Positions 39,796 through 49,005 of a DNA stretch of 64,000 nucleotides are shown in pieces. The first letter of the stretch is position 1. Every line of letters starts with the position of its first letter. Origin of the DNA: Desemzia sp. RIT 804 (GTDB lineage: Bacteria > Bacillota > Bacilli > Lactobacillales > Carnobacteriaceae). Where the stretch lies: the NCBI RefSeq assembly GCF_016892605.1, contig NZ_JAFEMV010000001.1:868001-932000 (forward strand), read 5' to 3'. A program made the position numbers and the translations under genes. The notes under the pieces were generated by a model. That model made no database searches, was not told the origin of the DNA, and saw nothing but the letters and a program-made list of their open reading frames with translations.

Positions 39796-41760
39796 TTAAA
39801 ACTGGAATGAACGAGCTTCTTCTTGTTCAATTGGGGTCATTTTGATCCGTTCTTCGTAATCTGGGATAGCTTCTGGGTATTTCTCTTGATATTGTTCAAA
39901 ATCAATTAGTCTTAGTTCTTCTTCCGTTAGAGTAACCTTCATAAAGGCTCGTTTGGATCCGTTGATCATTAACCCCTCACCTTGTTTTTTCTTCTCTAGT
40001 AATTTCCGTTCTTTTTTTGAAAAATTCACTCGCAATTTGTCTTCAATATCATCTAAACTACCCGGATCAAGCCCAAAAAATAATTTAGTATAACTATTTC
40101 CAATAATGGCTTCACCAACGTTTTTCCCGTTGCCCATCGTTCCATCCAACACATCTTGTATTTGTTGAGTGCCTGCGATTGCTCCAGCATTGTATTTTCT
40201 AAACCGTTTGAACGCTTGATAGAAAAAGCTTGAAGCGTCAGGATTCTGTGTTAAAAAATGGAATTCATCTACAAACAATTTAATGTTTTCTGTTCTATTC
40301 TTCGTAATTTCGTCCCACAAGAAACTAAAGGTATTCAAATATGCCGCTCCTTGAATTTCTTCATCATTCTGTAAGGCCTTCAGATCAAAAGATAACAAGT
40401 TTGTATTGATATCAATATTTGTAAAACCATTAAATAAGGTATTTGATCCATTAACGTAGCTATCTAGAATAAAGTAAAAGTCTTTAATAATTTCATATCG
40501 CTCTTTTCCTTCTTTGCTATCTCTTAACCGTTCAATTTGTTGGAACACGTCTGAAAGGATAGGCCATTGATCTTGGTGAATGCTCTTTATGTTTTTGTAA
40601 TGTAAAACGCCACTATTTCGATAACAATCATGTAAAACAGAATCCAATACACTCTTTTCTACTTGAGTTAAATCGGGTTTCAAAACTTGGAAAAAGCCTT
40701 TTACACGTTGAATTTTATCTTTGATCAACAAATCTATGTTTACTTCTTGACTAGTGTCCAATTCTTCTGTAAATATCTCCAAAGGATTGATTTTAGTCGC
40801 TGAGTTACTACTTAAATGAACGACTTGGCCACCAAAATGTTCTACAATTTCGCTATATTCATTTTCAGGATCGATAATAAAGACTTTTACCCCTTTAGCG
40901 ATATACCGTAAAATCTTTTGTTGCATATAAGTGGTTTTCCCTACCCCACTCGTTCCGATGACCACCATATTTTGGTTTAATACATTGCGTTTATCCATAT
41001 AATCAATGGCAATTAAGCTATTCGTATCTTTATTGATACCTTCAATATCGCTATGAGGATTTAAGTCTAAAATCTCTGCATCATCAAATGGAATGACACT
41101 ACTAGCTACTTCTGTATTCGATTGTTTAAAGGTATAATCTTTTAAAAGATTCTCTCCAATGGGCATTGCACTCCAAAATGCTTGATATTGTGCTTTAATT
41201 GGGTTCATAGATTTCAACTGTAATTTGGATAACGTATTATTGACACTATCTGTTAGGGCGTTTAATTCTTCTAGACTTTCAGCCTGCAAGAATACATACA
41301 TATGTTGGTAAAGATAGGTGACTTCGCTATCAAGATACTTATTCAACTGCATATTAGCGGTTTCAATAGCTTGGACTATTTTTTTCTTTTTCAAAGGATC
41401 ATACGTATCCACTTTTTCAGCTTCTTTATTTTTTATCGTATTGTTGTAATACTCAACCATCTTTCGCGCGTTACTACTTTCAAAGTCTTGAACAATGGTG
41501 ATATTCCCTTTTTTTCGCTTTAAAGGGGCCAACCAATTTCCACTTTTCACTTTTGGATAATCAACAATCGCTAATACTCTAATATAGTTATCTCCACTTT
41601 CAATATGATCTGGAAATTCTTCCCAACTGAATGGATAAACACCATTAATAGACTGACTATCAAGAAAGTCATCTAGATTACTTATATCTTGACTTTTATC
41701 AACGCCAAATTCATCTGTATCATCTTGTTCTTCTACTTCCTTCTTGGAAAATAGACGCAT
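39796..41760 (-). CDS. VirB4-type conjugation ATPase (TrsE/TraE-like)
   Basis: 654 residues. Walker A VIGTSGVGKTTYMQQ at ~275, FIIDPENEYSE, Walker B with NIKLFVDEFHFLTQN, and a C-terminal GTQQIQDVLDGTMG. The VirB4 ATPase energises assembly of the T4SS and is essential for transfer. It is 15 bases upstream of the trsF-like gene and 16 bases downstream of the trsD-like gene; tightly packed operon. Confidence 0.95.
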   Translation of the reverse strand: MRLFSKKEVEEQDDTDEFGVDKSQDISNLDDFLDSQSINGVYPFSWEEFPDHIESGDNYIRVLAIVDYPKVKSGNWLAPLKRKKGNITIVQDFESSNARKMVEYYNNTIKNKEAEKVDTYDPLKKKKIVQAIETANMQLNKYLDSEVTYLYQHMYVFLQAESLEELNALTDSVNNTLSKLQLKSMNPIKAQYQAFWSAMPIGENLLKDYTFKQSNTEVASSVIPFDDAEILDLNPHSDIEGINKDTNSLIAIDYMDKRNVLNQNMVVIGTSGVGKTTYMQQKILRYIAKGVKVFIIDPENEYSEIVEHFGGQVVHLSSNSATKINPLEIFTEELDTSQEVNIDLLIKDKIQRVKGFFQVLKPDLTQVEKSVLDSVLHDCYRNSGVLHYKNIKSIHQDQWPILSDVFQQIERLRDSKEGKERYEIIKDFYFILDSYVNGSNTLFNGFTNIDINTNLLSFDLKALQNDEEIQGAAYLNTFSFLWDEITKNRTENIKLFVDEFHFLTQNPDASSFFYQAFKRFRKYNAGAIAGTQQIQDVLDGTMGNGKNVGEAIIGNSYTKLFFGLDPGSLDDIEDKLRVNFSKKERKLLEKKKQGEGLMINGSKRAFMKVTLTEEELRLIDFEQYQEKYPEAIPDYEERIKMTPIEQEEARSFQF

Positions 41761-41776
41761 AAACGCAGCTCCTTTC

Positions 41777-42445
41777 TTAGTGTCCCGAAAAATTGATTAA
41801 GTTTTTCAACACAGCTAAAATCTCATTACTATGCAATTTCTTAGCTTGCATGTCATAACTATCAAAGCTATCTTCTAATCGATTGATATACTGTGTGGTT
41901 TTTTCATCTAAATCAGTCACTTTTTTATTTAATGAAGTAAAGGTTTTATCTTTAATTTTTTCCCGCACAATGAGCAAGTGTTTCTTGGTACTCATTTCTT
42001 GTGTTCTAGTTTTGCTGGCTAAATCGTCAATATAGGACGCGATCAAAATCGCTCGAGCTTGATTTGGCTCTTTTTTTTCGATTTCTTGCAAATATCTCTT
42101 TTTGTAACTCAACAAAAATTCTTCAAAATCCACTGGAATTGTCATATCTAAGTACTGCTGTTGTTCTGCTGAAGCATCTCCTAACGTCGTCATCAGAAAC
42201 GCATTGTACGTCTCAAAAACGTCTGCTTGTTCACTTTCATTTAATAACTCTAAGTTCACACCAGAAATTTCAATAATCCCTACTAAATAGCCTGTCTTAG
42301 TGACTAAATAATCCCTATATACCGATTGAATCAAACTCATATCGAAAATCGTTTGTTTTCCTTTGCCGATTTTTTTCGGCACGAAGGTAAATTCTAAGTC
42401 TTGTTCGACTTTAGTTTCTTTCGCAGCTAAACCAAATAGTTTCAA
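41777..42445 (-). CDS. TrsD-like conjugation protein
   Basis: 222 residues, soluble: KQTIFDMSLIQSVYRDYLV, TKTGYLVGIIEISGVNLELL, then a helical C-terminal half ending in LAVLKNLINF. The position directly before the VirB4 ATPase and the start resembling VirB4 N-terminal domains mark it as the TrsD/TraD counterpart (the VirB4 N-terminal domain as a separate protein). Function not demonstrated. Confidence 0.8.
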   Translation of the reverse strand: MKLFGLAAKETKVEQDLEFTFVPKKIGKGKQTIFDMSLIQSVYRDYLVTKTGYLVGIIEISGVNLELLNESEQADVFETYNAFLMTTLGDASAEQQQYLDMTIPVDFEEFLLSYKKRYLQEIEKKEPNQARAILIASYIDDLASKTRTQEMSTKKHLLIVREKIKDKTFTSLNKKVTDLDEKTTQYINRLEDSFDSYDMQAKKLHSNEILAVLKNLINFSGH

Positions 42446-42460
42446 AAAAGCACCTCCTTT

Positions 42461-42805
42461 TCACTTTTTTTTCATAGCTTTTTTAAAAAATAAGTGTTGG
42501 CGAGATTTATATTTTGATTTCATCTGTAGGTGTGGCATTAAACGTACATTATTGCGATATGAGACTGGTCTAGAAGACAAGACAGCTAATAACACCGTAA
42601 TAGAGAAAATTACCACAATGGTCTTAAAAAGCATGAATTTGAAAGTGTGAGGTGGCAAGAAGAGAACAATAAGACCGACTATAACCATTGGTAAAACATA
42701 TACCAGCAATTCTTTTACAGACAATCCTAAAAATACTCCATATGAAGATTCAACATTTTCAGGAAAGAAAAAAGTCTTTTCGTCTTTTTTCTTTGTTTCA
42801 TTCAT
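42461..42805 (-). CDS. TrsC-like membrane protein (VirB3/PrgI-like)
   Basis: 114 residues: short soluble start (FFFPENVESSYGVFLGLSVK), two adjacent membrane helices (LLVYVLPMVIVGLIVLFL and LFKTIVVIFSITVLLAVL) and a basic tail. This is the PrgI/VirB3 arrangement that docks the VirB4 ATPase. Placement between the pilin-like gene and trsD fits. Confidence 0.78.
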   Translation of the reverse strand: MNETKKKDEKTFFFPENVESSYGVFLGLSVKELLVYVLPMVIVGLIVLFLPPHTFKFMLFKTIVVIFSITVLLAVLSSRPVSYRNNVRLMPHLQMKSKYKSRQHLFFKKAMKKK

Positions 42806-42840
42806 ATCTAGTTACCCCTTTACTCTATTTTTTCCTGTGA

Positions 42841-43170
42841 TTATTGGAATAGACTGTAAACCCATGGAACAACCCAAACAATTGCAGCTCCTATGGCTAC
42901 TAATCCTAGAACACGTCCAACTGCTTTATAAACCTCGCTTTTTTCTTGAGGATCATCAGCGCTAGGCATACGTTTGATAATGATCCATAGCGCCACACAG
43001 ATTCCGACAATAACAATTAACCCCGTTAACAGCTGTTGGATAGTATTCCCAGCTTCCGTTAAGCGAGATTGAACTTCAGTTGCACTTGCATAGGCAACAG
43101 TTGGATACGTTAAGGCTGTTAATGCTGAAACTCCTACTGTAAATTGCGTTAGTTTGTTTTTTAACTTCAT
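42841..43170 (-). CDS. CagC-family T4SS protein (VirB2-like, TrsB position)
   Basis: 109 residues: signal peptide (KLTQFTVGVSALTALTYPTV-type, cut near AYA), then two hydrophobic helices (LTGLIVIVGICVALWIIIKR, VLGLVAIGAAIVWVVPWVY) with a short polar loop: the VirB2/CagC pilin-like layout. Its start shares one base with the preceding stop codon, so it is translationally coupled to trsA. Confidence 0.85.
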   Translation of the reverse strand: MKLKNKLTQFTVGVSALTALTYPTVAYASATEVQSRLTEAGNTIQQLLTGLIVIVGICVALWIIIKRMPSADDPQEKSEVYKAVGRVLGLVAIGAAIVWVVPWVYSLFQ

Positions 43171-43739
43171 TATTCTTCTTCCTCTCTTTTTCTGATCAAT
43201 CCTATGTTTTTAACGTTATTCTGTTGTTTACCTTCTTGACGAGTGTCGATTAATCGTTGTTGTTCTTTCTCTTTGACAATTTCAGCGAGTTTATCCATTC
43301 TTTCCTGGTAAGGAGATAGTCTAAGTAATTTGTCTTTATCGAATGTGCCAATAAAATAGGCTGCTTTTTTACCACTTTCTTTTCTTTCAATCACCTGTAA
43401 TTGAGCTTTATATTTTTCAAGCGCTTTGCTGCGTTCAATGTTGAAACAATCTAGAAAACCTTCTGTTATAGCCTCACCTGCAAAAGCGAGTTCATTTATA
43501 AAAAAACTATTCCGTGGATTGGCTTTTGTAAAATCTATTCTCCTAATTTCCTCTGTTAATGCTTGATCTTTATCAGCTAAGTGGTGCTTTTGAATATAGT
43601 GACTAAATAATTTCTTATCGAGAATAAAATGGTCATTAAAGTGCTCTTCAATAGCCTCATTTCGTTTTTGATTTCTTTTTTCTTTGCTATCTTCTTTCTC
43701 GTACTGAACTTTAATGTCCTCTTTATAACGCTCTAACAT
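43170..43739 (-). CDS. TrsA-like protein, first gene of the transfer operon
   Basis: 189 residues, charged, mainly helical: KYKEDI..KEDSKEKRNQKRNEAIEE, NSFFINELAFAGEAITEGFL, then an RKRE-rich end. No signal or membrane helix. Matches TrsA of pSK41/pMRC01 by position and general character only. GAGGAGGTACC lies directly before ATG. Confidence 0.7.
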   Translation of the reverse strand: MLERYKEDIKVQYEKEDSKEKRNQKRNEAIEEHFNDHFILDKKLFSHYIQKHHLADKDQALTEEIRRIDFTKANPRNSFFINELAFAGEAITEGFLDCFNIERSKALEKYKAQLQVIERKESGKKAAYFIGTFDKDKLLRLSPYQERMDKLAEIVKEKEQQRLIDTRQEGKQQNNVKNIGLIRKREEEE

Positions 43740-43765
43740 GGTACCTCCTCCCTAAACACAAAAAA

Positions 43766-43813
43766 ACTTTATATATAAAAAATGTACAAAAATACATTTT
43801 ATATATATAAAGT
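43766..43813 (-). promoter_or_regulatory. AT-rich inverted repeat upstream of the transfer operon
   Basis: ACTTTATATATAAAAAATGTA and its near-complement across a 6-base centre, 27 bases before trsA. Probable operator/promoter region; an ArtA-like or RHH repressor would suit it, but none is proved. Confidence 0.5.
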
Positions 43814-43876
43814 GTAAGGAAAAAGCTATTTGGAATCAAGAATAGTGCTTACTACTCTCTCTTAATTCCAGATTGC

Positions 43877-44494
43877 TTACGTCGCTGCTATTCCCTTTAA
43901 AGCTTTAATATGGTTTTCTATAATTTCAGCAACCGAATAATCTTCGAAACTCTGTAAATAATCTAAAGAAGGTTGCGTTAAAAATAGCCCTTTTTTTACT
44001 TTATTACTCTCGTTACTCCTTTTTTGATAGTCAGGCAATCTATACATAAAAGAATAATTTAATAAAGTTGTTTGAACAATCCCGGTTTCTTCTGAAAAGC
44101 TACTTAGCCATTGTTCTAATGATTCATCTATATGATAAACACGTCTTATTTTAGGTTGTTTAGTATCTGCCTCTTTACAAGTATCATCATCTTCATTCAG
44201 TAACGCATTAAGGAATGCTGCAAGATACTCATCTAAACTAAATAAATAGCGTTGCTTATTCTTAAAAATAGTTAAAAAATAACTGTTAATCTCAAAATAA
44301 AATTCGTGCTGTTCGGTATCAAAATCAATTTCGGTTAAGTTATCGTAGACTTGCTCCTCTGTTAGATCTGAATCCTGGTACAGAAACAAACTCATTAATA
44401 TGACGTTTGTTCTAGTAGAACCTAGATAATTTACCCTTCTTATTAACTTCTGATAATTCGAATCACTCATCTTTAGATAGATCCGTTCTTTCAT
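43877..44494 (-). CDS. Hypothetical protein downstream of the relaxase gene
   Basis: ATG at 44494 is preceded by AAAAGGAG at 9 bases; upstream codons would overlap the relaxase. 205 residues: KERIYLKMSDSNYQKLIRRV at the start, then LGSTRTNVILMSLFLYQDSD (helix-turn-helix-like or RHH-like), a central acidic part (NEDDDTCKEADTKQPK) and a repeated module (VYHIDESLEQWLSSFSEETG) resembling the first. Two similar halves suggest a duplicated DNA-binding unit. It may be a relaxosome or transfer regulator. A hairpin terminator follows at ~43830-43872. Confidence 0.6.
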   Translation of the reverse strand: MKERIYLKMSDSNYQKLIRRVNYLGSTRTNVILMSLFLYQDSDLTEEQVYDNLTEIDFDTEQHEFYFEINSYFLTIFKNKQRYLFSLDEYLAAFLNALLNEDDDTCKEADTKQPKIRRVYHIDESLEQWLSSFSEETGIVQTTLLNYSFMYRLPDYQKRSNESNKVKKGLFLTQPSLDYLQSFEDYSVAEIIENHIKALKGIAAT

Positions 44495-44513
44495 TCTTTC
44501 AACTCCTTTTCGC

Positions 44514-46505
44514 TTATATTTTTGGTCCATTTGACGGATTATGAGTAGATGGTTTTGTGGATCGACTAGATTTACTTTTCTTTTTACGTTTACTTTTCTG
44601 CTGCATTTCTCGTCTCGCATTGTCTTCGCTCGATTTAATTAAATTATCGTATACTTTTAAACTATTAGCAAGCGTTCCAAATAAGCTAGGCTTGGAGTAG
44701 CTGGACCAATTTGAAGGTAAAGGAATCCCATTTTCTTCCACTTCTTTAAGAAATAATCCTCTCGTTTCAGGATTAGAGACAGTCTCAAACAGTTCTTTTT
44801 TGTGATAATCCTCAGCAATAGATTTTAAGTCCTCATCTGTTAGCTTACCTTTTTCTATTTTATCTAACAGCTGAAGTCCCATTCTTTGTTCAACAGTAGA
44901 ATATTTACTGACAACTTCTTTTTGTGCTAACGCTGTGATTTTAGTGTAAGAAAGTGTACTTCCATAATAAGACAGAATTTGTGAGACAGCTTCTTTCTGA
45001 ACAGCATTTAAATCCTGAATATTTGCTGTCGGGTAGTTAGAGAGAATAGTTTGTTCGTAATATTTTTCCGCAATTTTTAACGTATTGAAACGTAATTTTT
45101 GAGTTCTATCTAATTGTTTAAAGGTTTCTTTTTTATCCGCTGCTAAAGTATGAACGGTTTCTTTATCTACTTGATTCTCGTCAAGAAACTGGTCTATTTT
45201 TTTGGAAGCAAAGTAGAAGTCCTTTTGATACGTTTTGATATCTTTTAGATACGGCTTCTTGGTAATAGTCCTCATCATGTCCTTGAGTTCATTATCTTGA
45301 GCATGCGATAAAATGTCTTTCAACTCCTTTTCGTCTAACACTTTATCTTTCAATAAAGTTTCTTGCCCTATACTAATTTTGGCATAATCTGAAAACTTTG
45401 CATTTTTAAAAGTAGGATAATGTCTCTCAAAAATTCGGATTGACTCTTTAGTTAAAATATCTTTTCCTCTTTGGACGTTGTCTTGAGTTTCATTTATTTT
45501 ATCAAATATTGTTTCGTCAAAAGATCCAGGTTTAATCAGTTGATTTACTTTTTCAGCATTTTTCCAATTGTTTACCATGCGCTCTTTATCTATTAAGTTA
45601 TCGTAATTAATATATATTTTTAAGTCTTTTGCTAAGCGTTTTAAATCTTTTTTTTCTGTTGGTGACAATAATGGAATGATAGTGTTTGTTGTTTTTTCAG
45701 CGACCATTTCTTTTCGGGTTTCTTCTCTAGTATAATTTTCTTTTTTAATTTGGCGATTAGCTTCAGCACGTTCACTGGCTTGTCCTCTTTTCTCCATTTG
45801 CCTAGCAACATATCCTTCATGAATAGTAGGAACTCTTTTTTCTCCTAATTCTGCATAACTTTTTTCAGAAATACGTTGAGAGAATCCATTCTTTTTTAAA
45901 TACTGATTGGTTAGACTAGCCCAATTTTTTCTCCATTCTTTTATTTTTTCTGAATTATCCCAATCATTAATATGAACTTTTCTATTTTTTCTACTTCCGT
46001 TTTTGGTATAGACTTGATTACCTTCTTCATCTTTAACAAAGATTGTGTTTGATTTTTTTCCCCATTCTCCATCTTTTTCAAAAGGTCTAGTAGTTAACAT
46101 GACATGAAAATGAGGATTACTTTTATTATCTCTATGAATTGAAACATCCGCTACCATACCTTCGTCTACAAAGTTAGTTTGTACATAGTCTTTTATTAAA
46201 GTAATTTGCTCTTCATTTGAAAGTTCTATTGGTAATGCGACATTTATTTCTCTAGCTAATTGAGCGCGACTTGATTTCTCAATGGCTTCTACTTCGTTCC
46301 ACAACTTTTCTCGATCTAAAGTCCATTCAGGAGCATGTTTTGGTTTTAAAATAAAAGTTTCAGGTGAAACTTCCCTTCTATAAAAGTTAGATTCTCCATA
46401 ACGTTCACTATACAATTTTTCTCCACTACGGTATGCAGCGCTAGCAATTGCTGATTGTCCTTTTCCTCTAGATATGATTTTGCAATTAAAATGATAGATA
46501 GCCAT
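44514..46505 (-). CDS. mobA: MobA/MobL-family relaxase (MOBQ)
   Basis: 663 residues from ATG at 46505, 9 bases after AAAGGAAG. N-terminal nickase domain AIYHFNCKIISRGKGQSAIA and SAAYRSGEKLYSERYG, with the HUH metal site in NPHFHVMLTTRPF. A long C-terminal charged part (residues ~280-660) has no recognised helicase or primase. It nicks oriT at 46.66 kb, ~125 bases upstream of its start, stays attached to the 5' end and pilots DNA to the coupling protein. A basic tail (KRKKKSKSSRSTK) fits DNA binding. Confidence 0.93.
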   Translation of the reverse strand: MAIYHFNCKIISRGKGQSAIASAAYRSGEKLYSERYGESNFYRREVSPETFILKPKHAPEWTLDREKLWNEVEAIEKSSRAQLAREINVALPIELSNEEQITLIKDYVQTNFVDEGMVADVSIHRDNKSNPHFHVMLTTRPFEKDGEWGKKSNTIFVKDEEGNQVYTKNGSRKNRKVHINDWDNSEKIKEWRKNWASLTNQYLKKNGFSQRISEKSYAELGEKRVPTIHEGYVARQMEKRGQASERAEANRQIKKENYTREETRKEMVAEKTTNTIIPLLSPTEKKDLKRLAKDLKIYINYDNLIDKERMVNNWKNAEKVNQLIKPGSFDETIFDKINETQDNVQRGKDILTKESIRIFERHYPTFKNAKFSDYAKISIGQETLLKDKVLDEKELKDILSHAQDNELKDMMRTITKKPYLKDIKTYQKDFYFASKKIDQFLDENQVDKETVHTLAADKKETFKQLDRTQKLRFNTLKIAEKYYEQTILSNYPTANIQDLNAVQKEAVSQILSYYGSTLSYTKITALAQKEVVSKYSTVEQRMGLQLLDKIEKGKLTDEDLKSIAEDYHKKELFETVSNPETRGLFLKEVEENGIPLPSNWSSYSKPSLFGTLANSLKVYDNLIKSSEDNARREMQQKSKRKKKSKSSRSTKPSTHNPSNGPKI

Positions 46506-46554
46506 TATGAGAATCTTCCTTTCTTTATTTTTTACATGAGCGTAGCGAATTTTT

Positions 46555-46666
46555 AAAACTGCGGAGCAGTTTTTTACACACAGCAATTTATTGTTTAAAC
46601 TAGAGAACGCTAGTTTAATTTTCGCAATATACGACATTTTTTAAAATGTCGTATAAGTGCGCCCTT
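46555..46666 (+). other. oriT: Origin of transfer (oriT, IncQ/pSK41/pMRC01 type)
   Basis: The inverted repeat ACGACATTTT/AAAATGTCGT (46631-46640, 46643-46652) is followed by TAAGTGCGCCCTT at 46654, the conserved nic region of IncQ-like oriTs. By analogy the cut falls between 46661 and 46662. Two further hairpins (AAAACTGC/GCAGTTTT at 46555-46573 and AAACTAG/CTAGTTT at 46597-46616) complete the usual set. It lies between the relaxase and the accessory genes. Confidence 0.88.
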
Positions 46667-46756
46667 TACTTATTTTCATTTTAGCAGTAATCATATCCTT
46701 TTACAATTTGTTTACTGTTTGCTATGGTTATTTTGAATAAGAAAGGGGTTAATTAC

Positions 46757-47038
46757 ATGAGTTCACTAAAAAGCATTCAAACAAAAATGGACCAAATTGA
46801 AAAACTAAAAATAGAAGTCGAAGAAGCAAAGAAAGAAATTCATACATCCTTAGGAGAACGAATAATTAAATCACTAGAGCTAGATTACGAAATGCTCTCT
46901 TCTAAAAAAGACATAAATTCTGTAGTAAATAGAATTGTTGAAAGTTTGCCAGATCATTTATTTACTGATCTAAACAATGACCCTGTAAATGACGAGAACG
47001 AATCTACTGGATTGAATCACGAGTTGCAAAATTCATAA
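46757..47038 (+). CDS. Small relaxosome accessory protein (candidate)
   Basis: ATG at 46757 after AAGGGG. 93 residues: coiled-coil start (SLKSIQTKMDQIEKLKIEVEE) and acidic end. It diverges from the relaxase across oriT, as MobC/MbeB-type accessory genes do on related plasmids. No recognised domain. Confidence 0.6.
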   Translation: MSSLKSIQTKMDQIEKLKIEVEEAKKEIHTSLGERIIKSLELDYEMLSSKKDINSVVNRIVESLPDHLFTDLNNDPVNDENESTGLNHELQNS

Positions 47039-47063
47039 TTAATTGAAAAGTTAGGTGTTCCCG

Positions 47064-47291
47064 ATGAGTAATTTAGATATCAAAAAAAAGGAACAAGAAA
47101 TCAGACGACTACAACGACAAATGCAAAGAGATTCAGAAAGGTTAAGAAAAGAACGAACACATCGATTGATTCAAAAAGGAGCTCTTTTAGAAGCTTATTT
47201 TGATATGAGGGATTCGAGCATCGAAGAAACAGAAAAAGTATTAAATATTATTGCTCCTGAAGTCAAAAAAATAAGGGAACAGAATTTTTAG
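47064..47291 (+). CDS. Small basic coiled-coil protein, MobC-like position
   Basis: ATG at 47064 after AGGTG (the GTG nine bases earlier overlaps it). 75 residues, strongly basic: KKKEQEIRRLQRQMQRDSER and KERTHRLIQKGALLEAYFD. The RLIQKGALLEAYFD segment is shared with small mobilisation accessory proteins of Gram-positive plasmids. Second gene of the pair next to oriT; a terminator follows. Confidence 0.6.
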   Translation: MSNLDIKKKEQEIRRLQRQMQRDSERLRKERTHRLIQKGALLEAYFDMRDSSIEETEKVLNIIAPEVKKIREQNF

Positions 47292-47314
47292 CATCCTGTT
47301 CTCTTATTTTTTAT
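47273..47314 (+). terminator. Terminator after the accessory genes
   Basis: AAGGGAACAG/CTGTTCTCTT stem and ATTTTTT tail; overlaps the last codons of the accessory gene and the end of the facing metalloprotease gene. Confidence 0.7.
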
Positions 47315-48669
47315 AAATTTAAATGATTTACTTTTTTCTGTTGCGTATATTCAGAAATAGTTTTGAAAGTACCTGTATCTTCTGGAACTTTGTTTTGAAT
47401 GTTTAAATTTGGTTTACGATTTAAAACCTCATTTTTAATGTCCTGACTTAACCATTCTTTTCCAGTCAATGTACCAGACCACTCTTTAGCAATCTCTTTT
47501 CTATTTTTATCTGATCGGATACAATAATAATATTTATTTTGCTCTTTGTCTTCTAATCGAATATTGAAATCGGTAAAGAATTTTGAAGTATTCAAATCTT
47601 CAATTCCAGTACAAATTAACGGTTCATCTTTTAAAAAAATATAATGATTTTTCCCATTACTATCCGATAAAAAATTTAGTTTCTCTGCATTTAAGACATC
47701 TTGTGTTTTCTCTTTTGACTGTAGTTTCTCGTTATATTTATCGGTTATCTCCTCAATCATATTAGCTGCTACTTCCTTTACTTCTTCCAAAGATTTAATA
47801 TAAACTTCTTTCTCGACATCTCTTCTTGTCCAGTTCGCTAAGTAAGATTGCGTATACTCTTCAGAATTCAAACCAAATGTATTACTGACAACATAAGCCG
47901 TCATTTCCGCTTGGTATTCTAAAACATTCGTTGCATGGAGCATATGATCTTTCTCTTTCATTTTAGGAACATTATGCATTTCAGCATGTGCTAACTCATG
48001 TAACAACACTTTTGTTCTTTCCGTATCATTTAAACTATCCTTCAGTACTATTTCGTTCTCGAAAGGAGCATAAAATCCTTTTGCAGCACTTGACGTTTTT
48101 CCAATCTTAACAGTTACCTCTTTTTCTTTCGCATACTCACTCAAGGCTTTGCTTAAATCTTTAAATTCCATCTCGGTATTGTTGAAGTCAAAATTTTCAG
48201 GTCGATTGGGATATAGCTTGGGATAATCTTCAACAGGACAATTAGTTTGGGTAATGTCAAAAACAGGAACAGTTAGATAGCCAACAATTTCTTTTTTTGT
48301 TTTTACTTGGCCAGTTTCAATCTTTTCCTGTTGTTCTGCATTCGCATACTTTACTAATTTCTTATTACCTTTTTCGTTTTTGAACGTTTTTTCGATTTTT
48401 GGTGCTAAAAGGTAAAGAGATTTTTCGCCTTTTTGTACCTGGTAACCCATTTTTTGAAATTCTTTGTAAGAAGCTACGCCATACGCTCCCTTATACTGTA
48501 ATTGAATCAGTAAGACATTTCGAGTGGAATAATTTTTGAATTTCGTCATGCTGTTTAATAATTCCAATTCATCTTGAGGATTGTTTTGGAACTGTTTAAC
48601 AGCGTGGTTCATTTTATCTGTCAGTTCGTCAATCTGTTTCTTTTTTTCTTCCCTACTACGTTTAACCAA
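47311..48669 (-). CDS. ArdC/LtrC-like protein: ssDNA-binding plus zinc metalloprotease domain
   Basis: 452 residues from TTG right after the stop codon of the 71-residue gene. N-terminal ArdC-type ssDNA-binding domain with FKNYSTRNVLLIQLQYKGAY and YQVQKGEKSLYLLAP, then a metallopeptidase core LLHELAHAEMHN (HExxH-like HELAH) and EYQAEMTAYVVSNTFGL. Such proteins protect incoming single-stranded plasmid DNA and may block restriction. It lies near oriT in the leading region, consistent with early expression. Confidence 0.82.
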   Translation of the reverse strand: MVKRSREEKKKQIDELTDKMNHAVKQFQNNPQDELELLNSMTKFKNYSTRNVLLIQLQYKGAYGVASYKEFQKMGYQVQKGEKSLYLLAPKIEKTFKNEKGNKKLVKYANAEQQEKIETGQVKTKKEIVGYLTVPVFDITQTNCPVEDYPKLYPNRPENFDFNNTEMEFKDLSKALSEYAKEKEVTVKIGKTSSAAKGFYAPFENEIVLKDSLNDTERTKVLLHELAHAEMHNVPKMKEKDHMLHATNVLEYQAEMTAYVVSNTFGLNSEEYTQSYLANWTRRDVEKEVYIKSLEEVKEVAANMIEEITDKYNEKLQSKEKTQDVLNAEKLNFLSDSNGKNHYIFLKDEPLICTGIEDLNTSKFFTDFNIRLEDKEQNKYYYCIRSDKNRKEIAKEWSGTLTGKEWLSQDIKNEVLNRKPNLNIQNKVPEDTGTFKTISEYTQQKKVNHLNL

Positions 48670-48885
48670 TTAACTCAACTCCTTTTCGTCGTCAATGTAA
48701 CTTAATTGGTTCTCCTCTTCGTTATAAATGACAAAAATATCTTCTTCCGTTTCATTTAGCAATAATTCGTAATAGTCTGATTGCTCCTGTGTTACAGAAA
48801 TGCTAAACTCTTTTCTCGTGTTGGGATTATATACAATAGCTTTATCAGGTTTATTAACTTCTAACAATAAAACAGTTATCATCAT
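48670..48885 (-). CDS. Hypothetical small acidic protein
   Basis: 71 residues: TVLLLEVNKPDKAIVYNPNT and a very acidic tail (EETEEDIFVIYNEEENQL). Start is one of two adjacent ATGs after AAAGGAG. It immediately precedes the ArdC/LtrC-like gene, so they are coexpressed. Family not recognised. An acidic DNA mimic is conceivable but not supported. Confidence 0.55.
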   Translation of the reverse strand: MMITVLLLEVNKPDKAIVYNPNTRKEFSISVTQEQSDYYELLLNETEEDIFVIYNEEENQLSYIDDEKELS

Positions 48886-49005
48886 ATACTCCTTTCTAAA
48901 TAGCTCAAAAACGGATTCTAAAGCATTTTAAACTCTTTATTTACTTTATCCTTAGATACATCTCAAAATCCCTTATAAAGGCCTAAATTCATCGATCTGT
49001 CCCCT

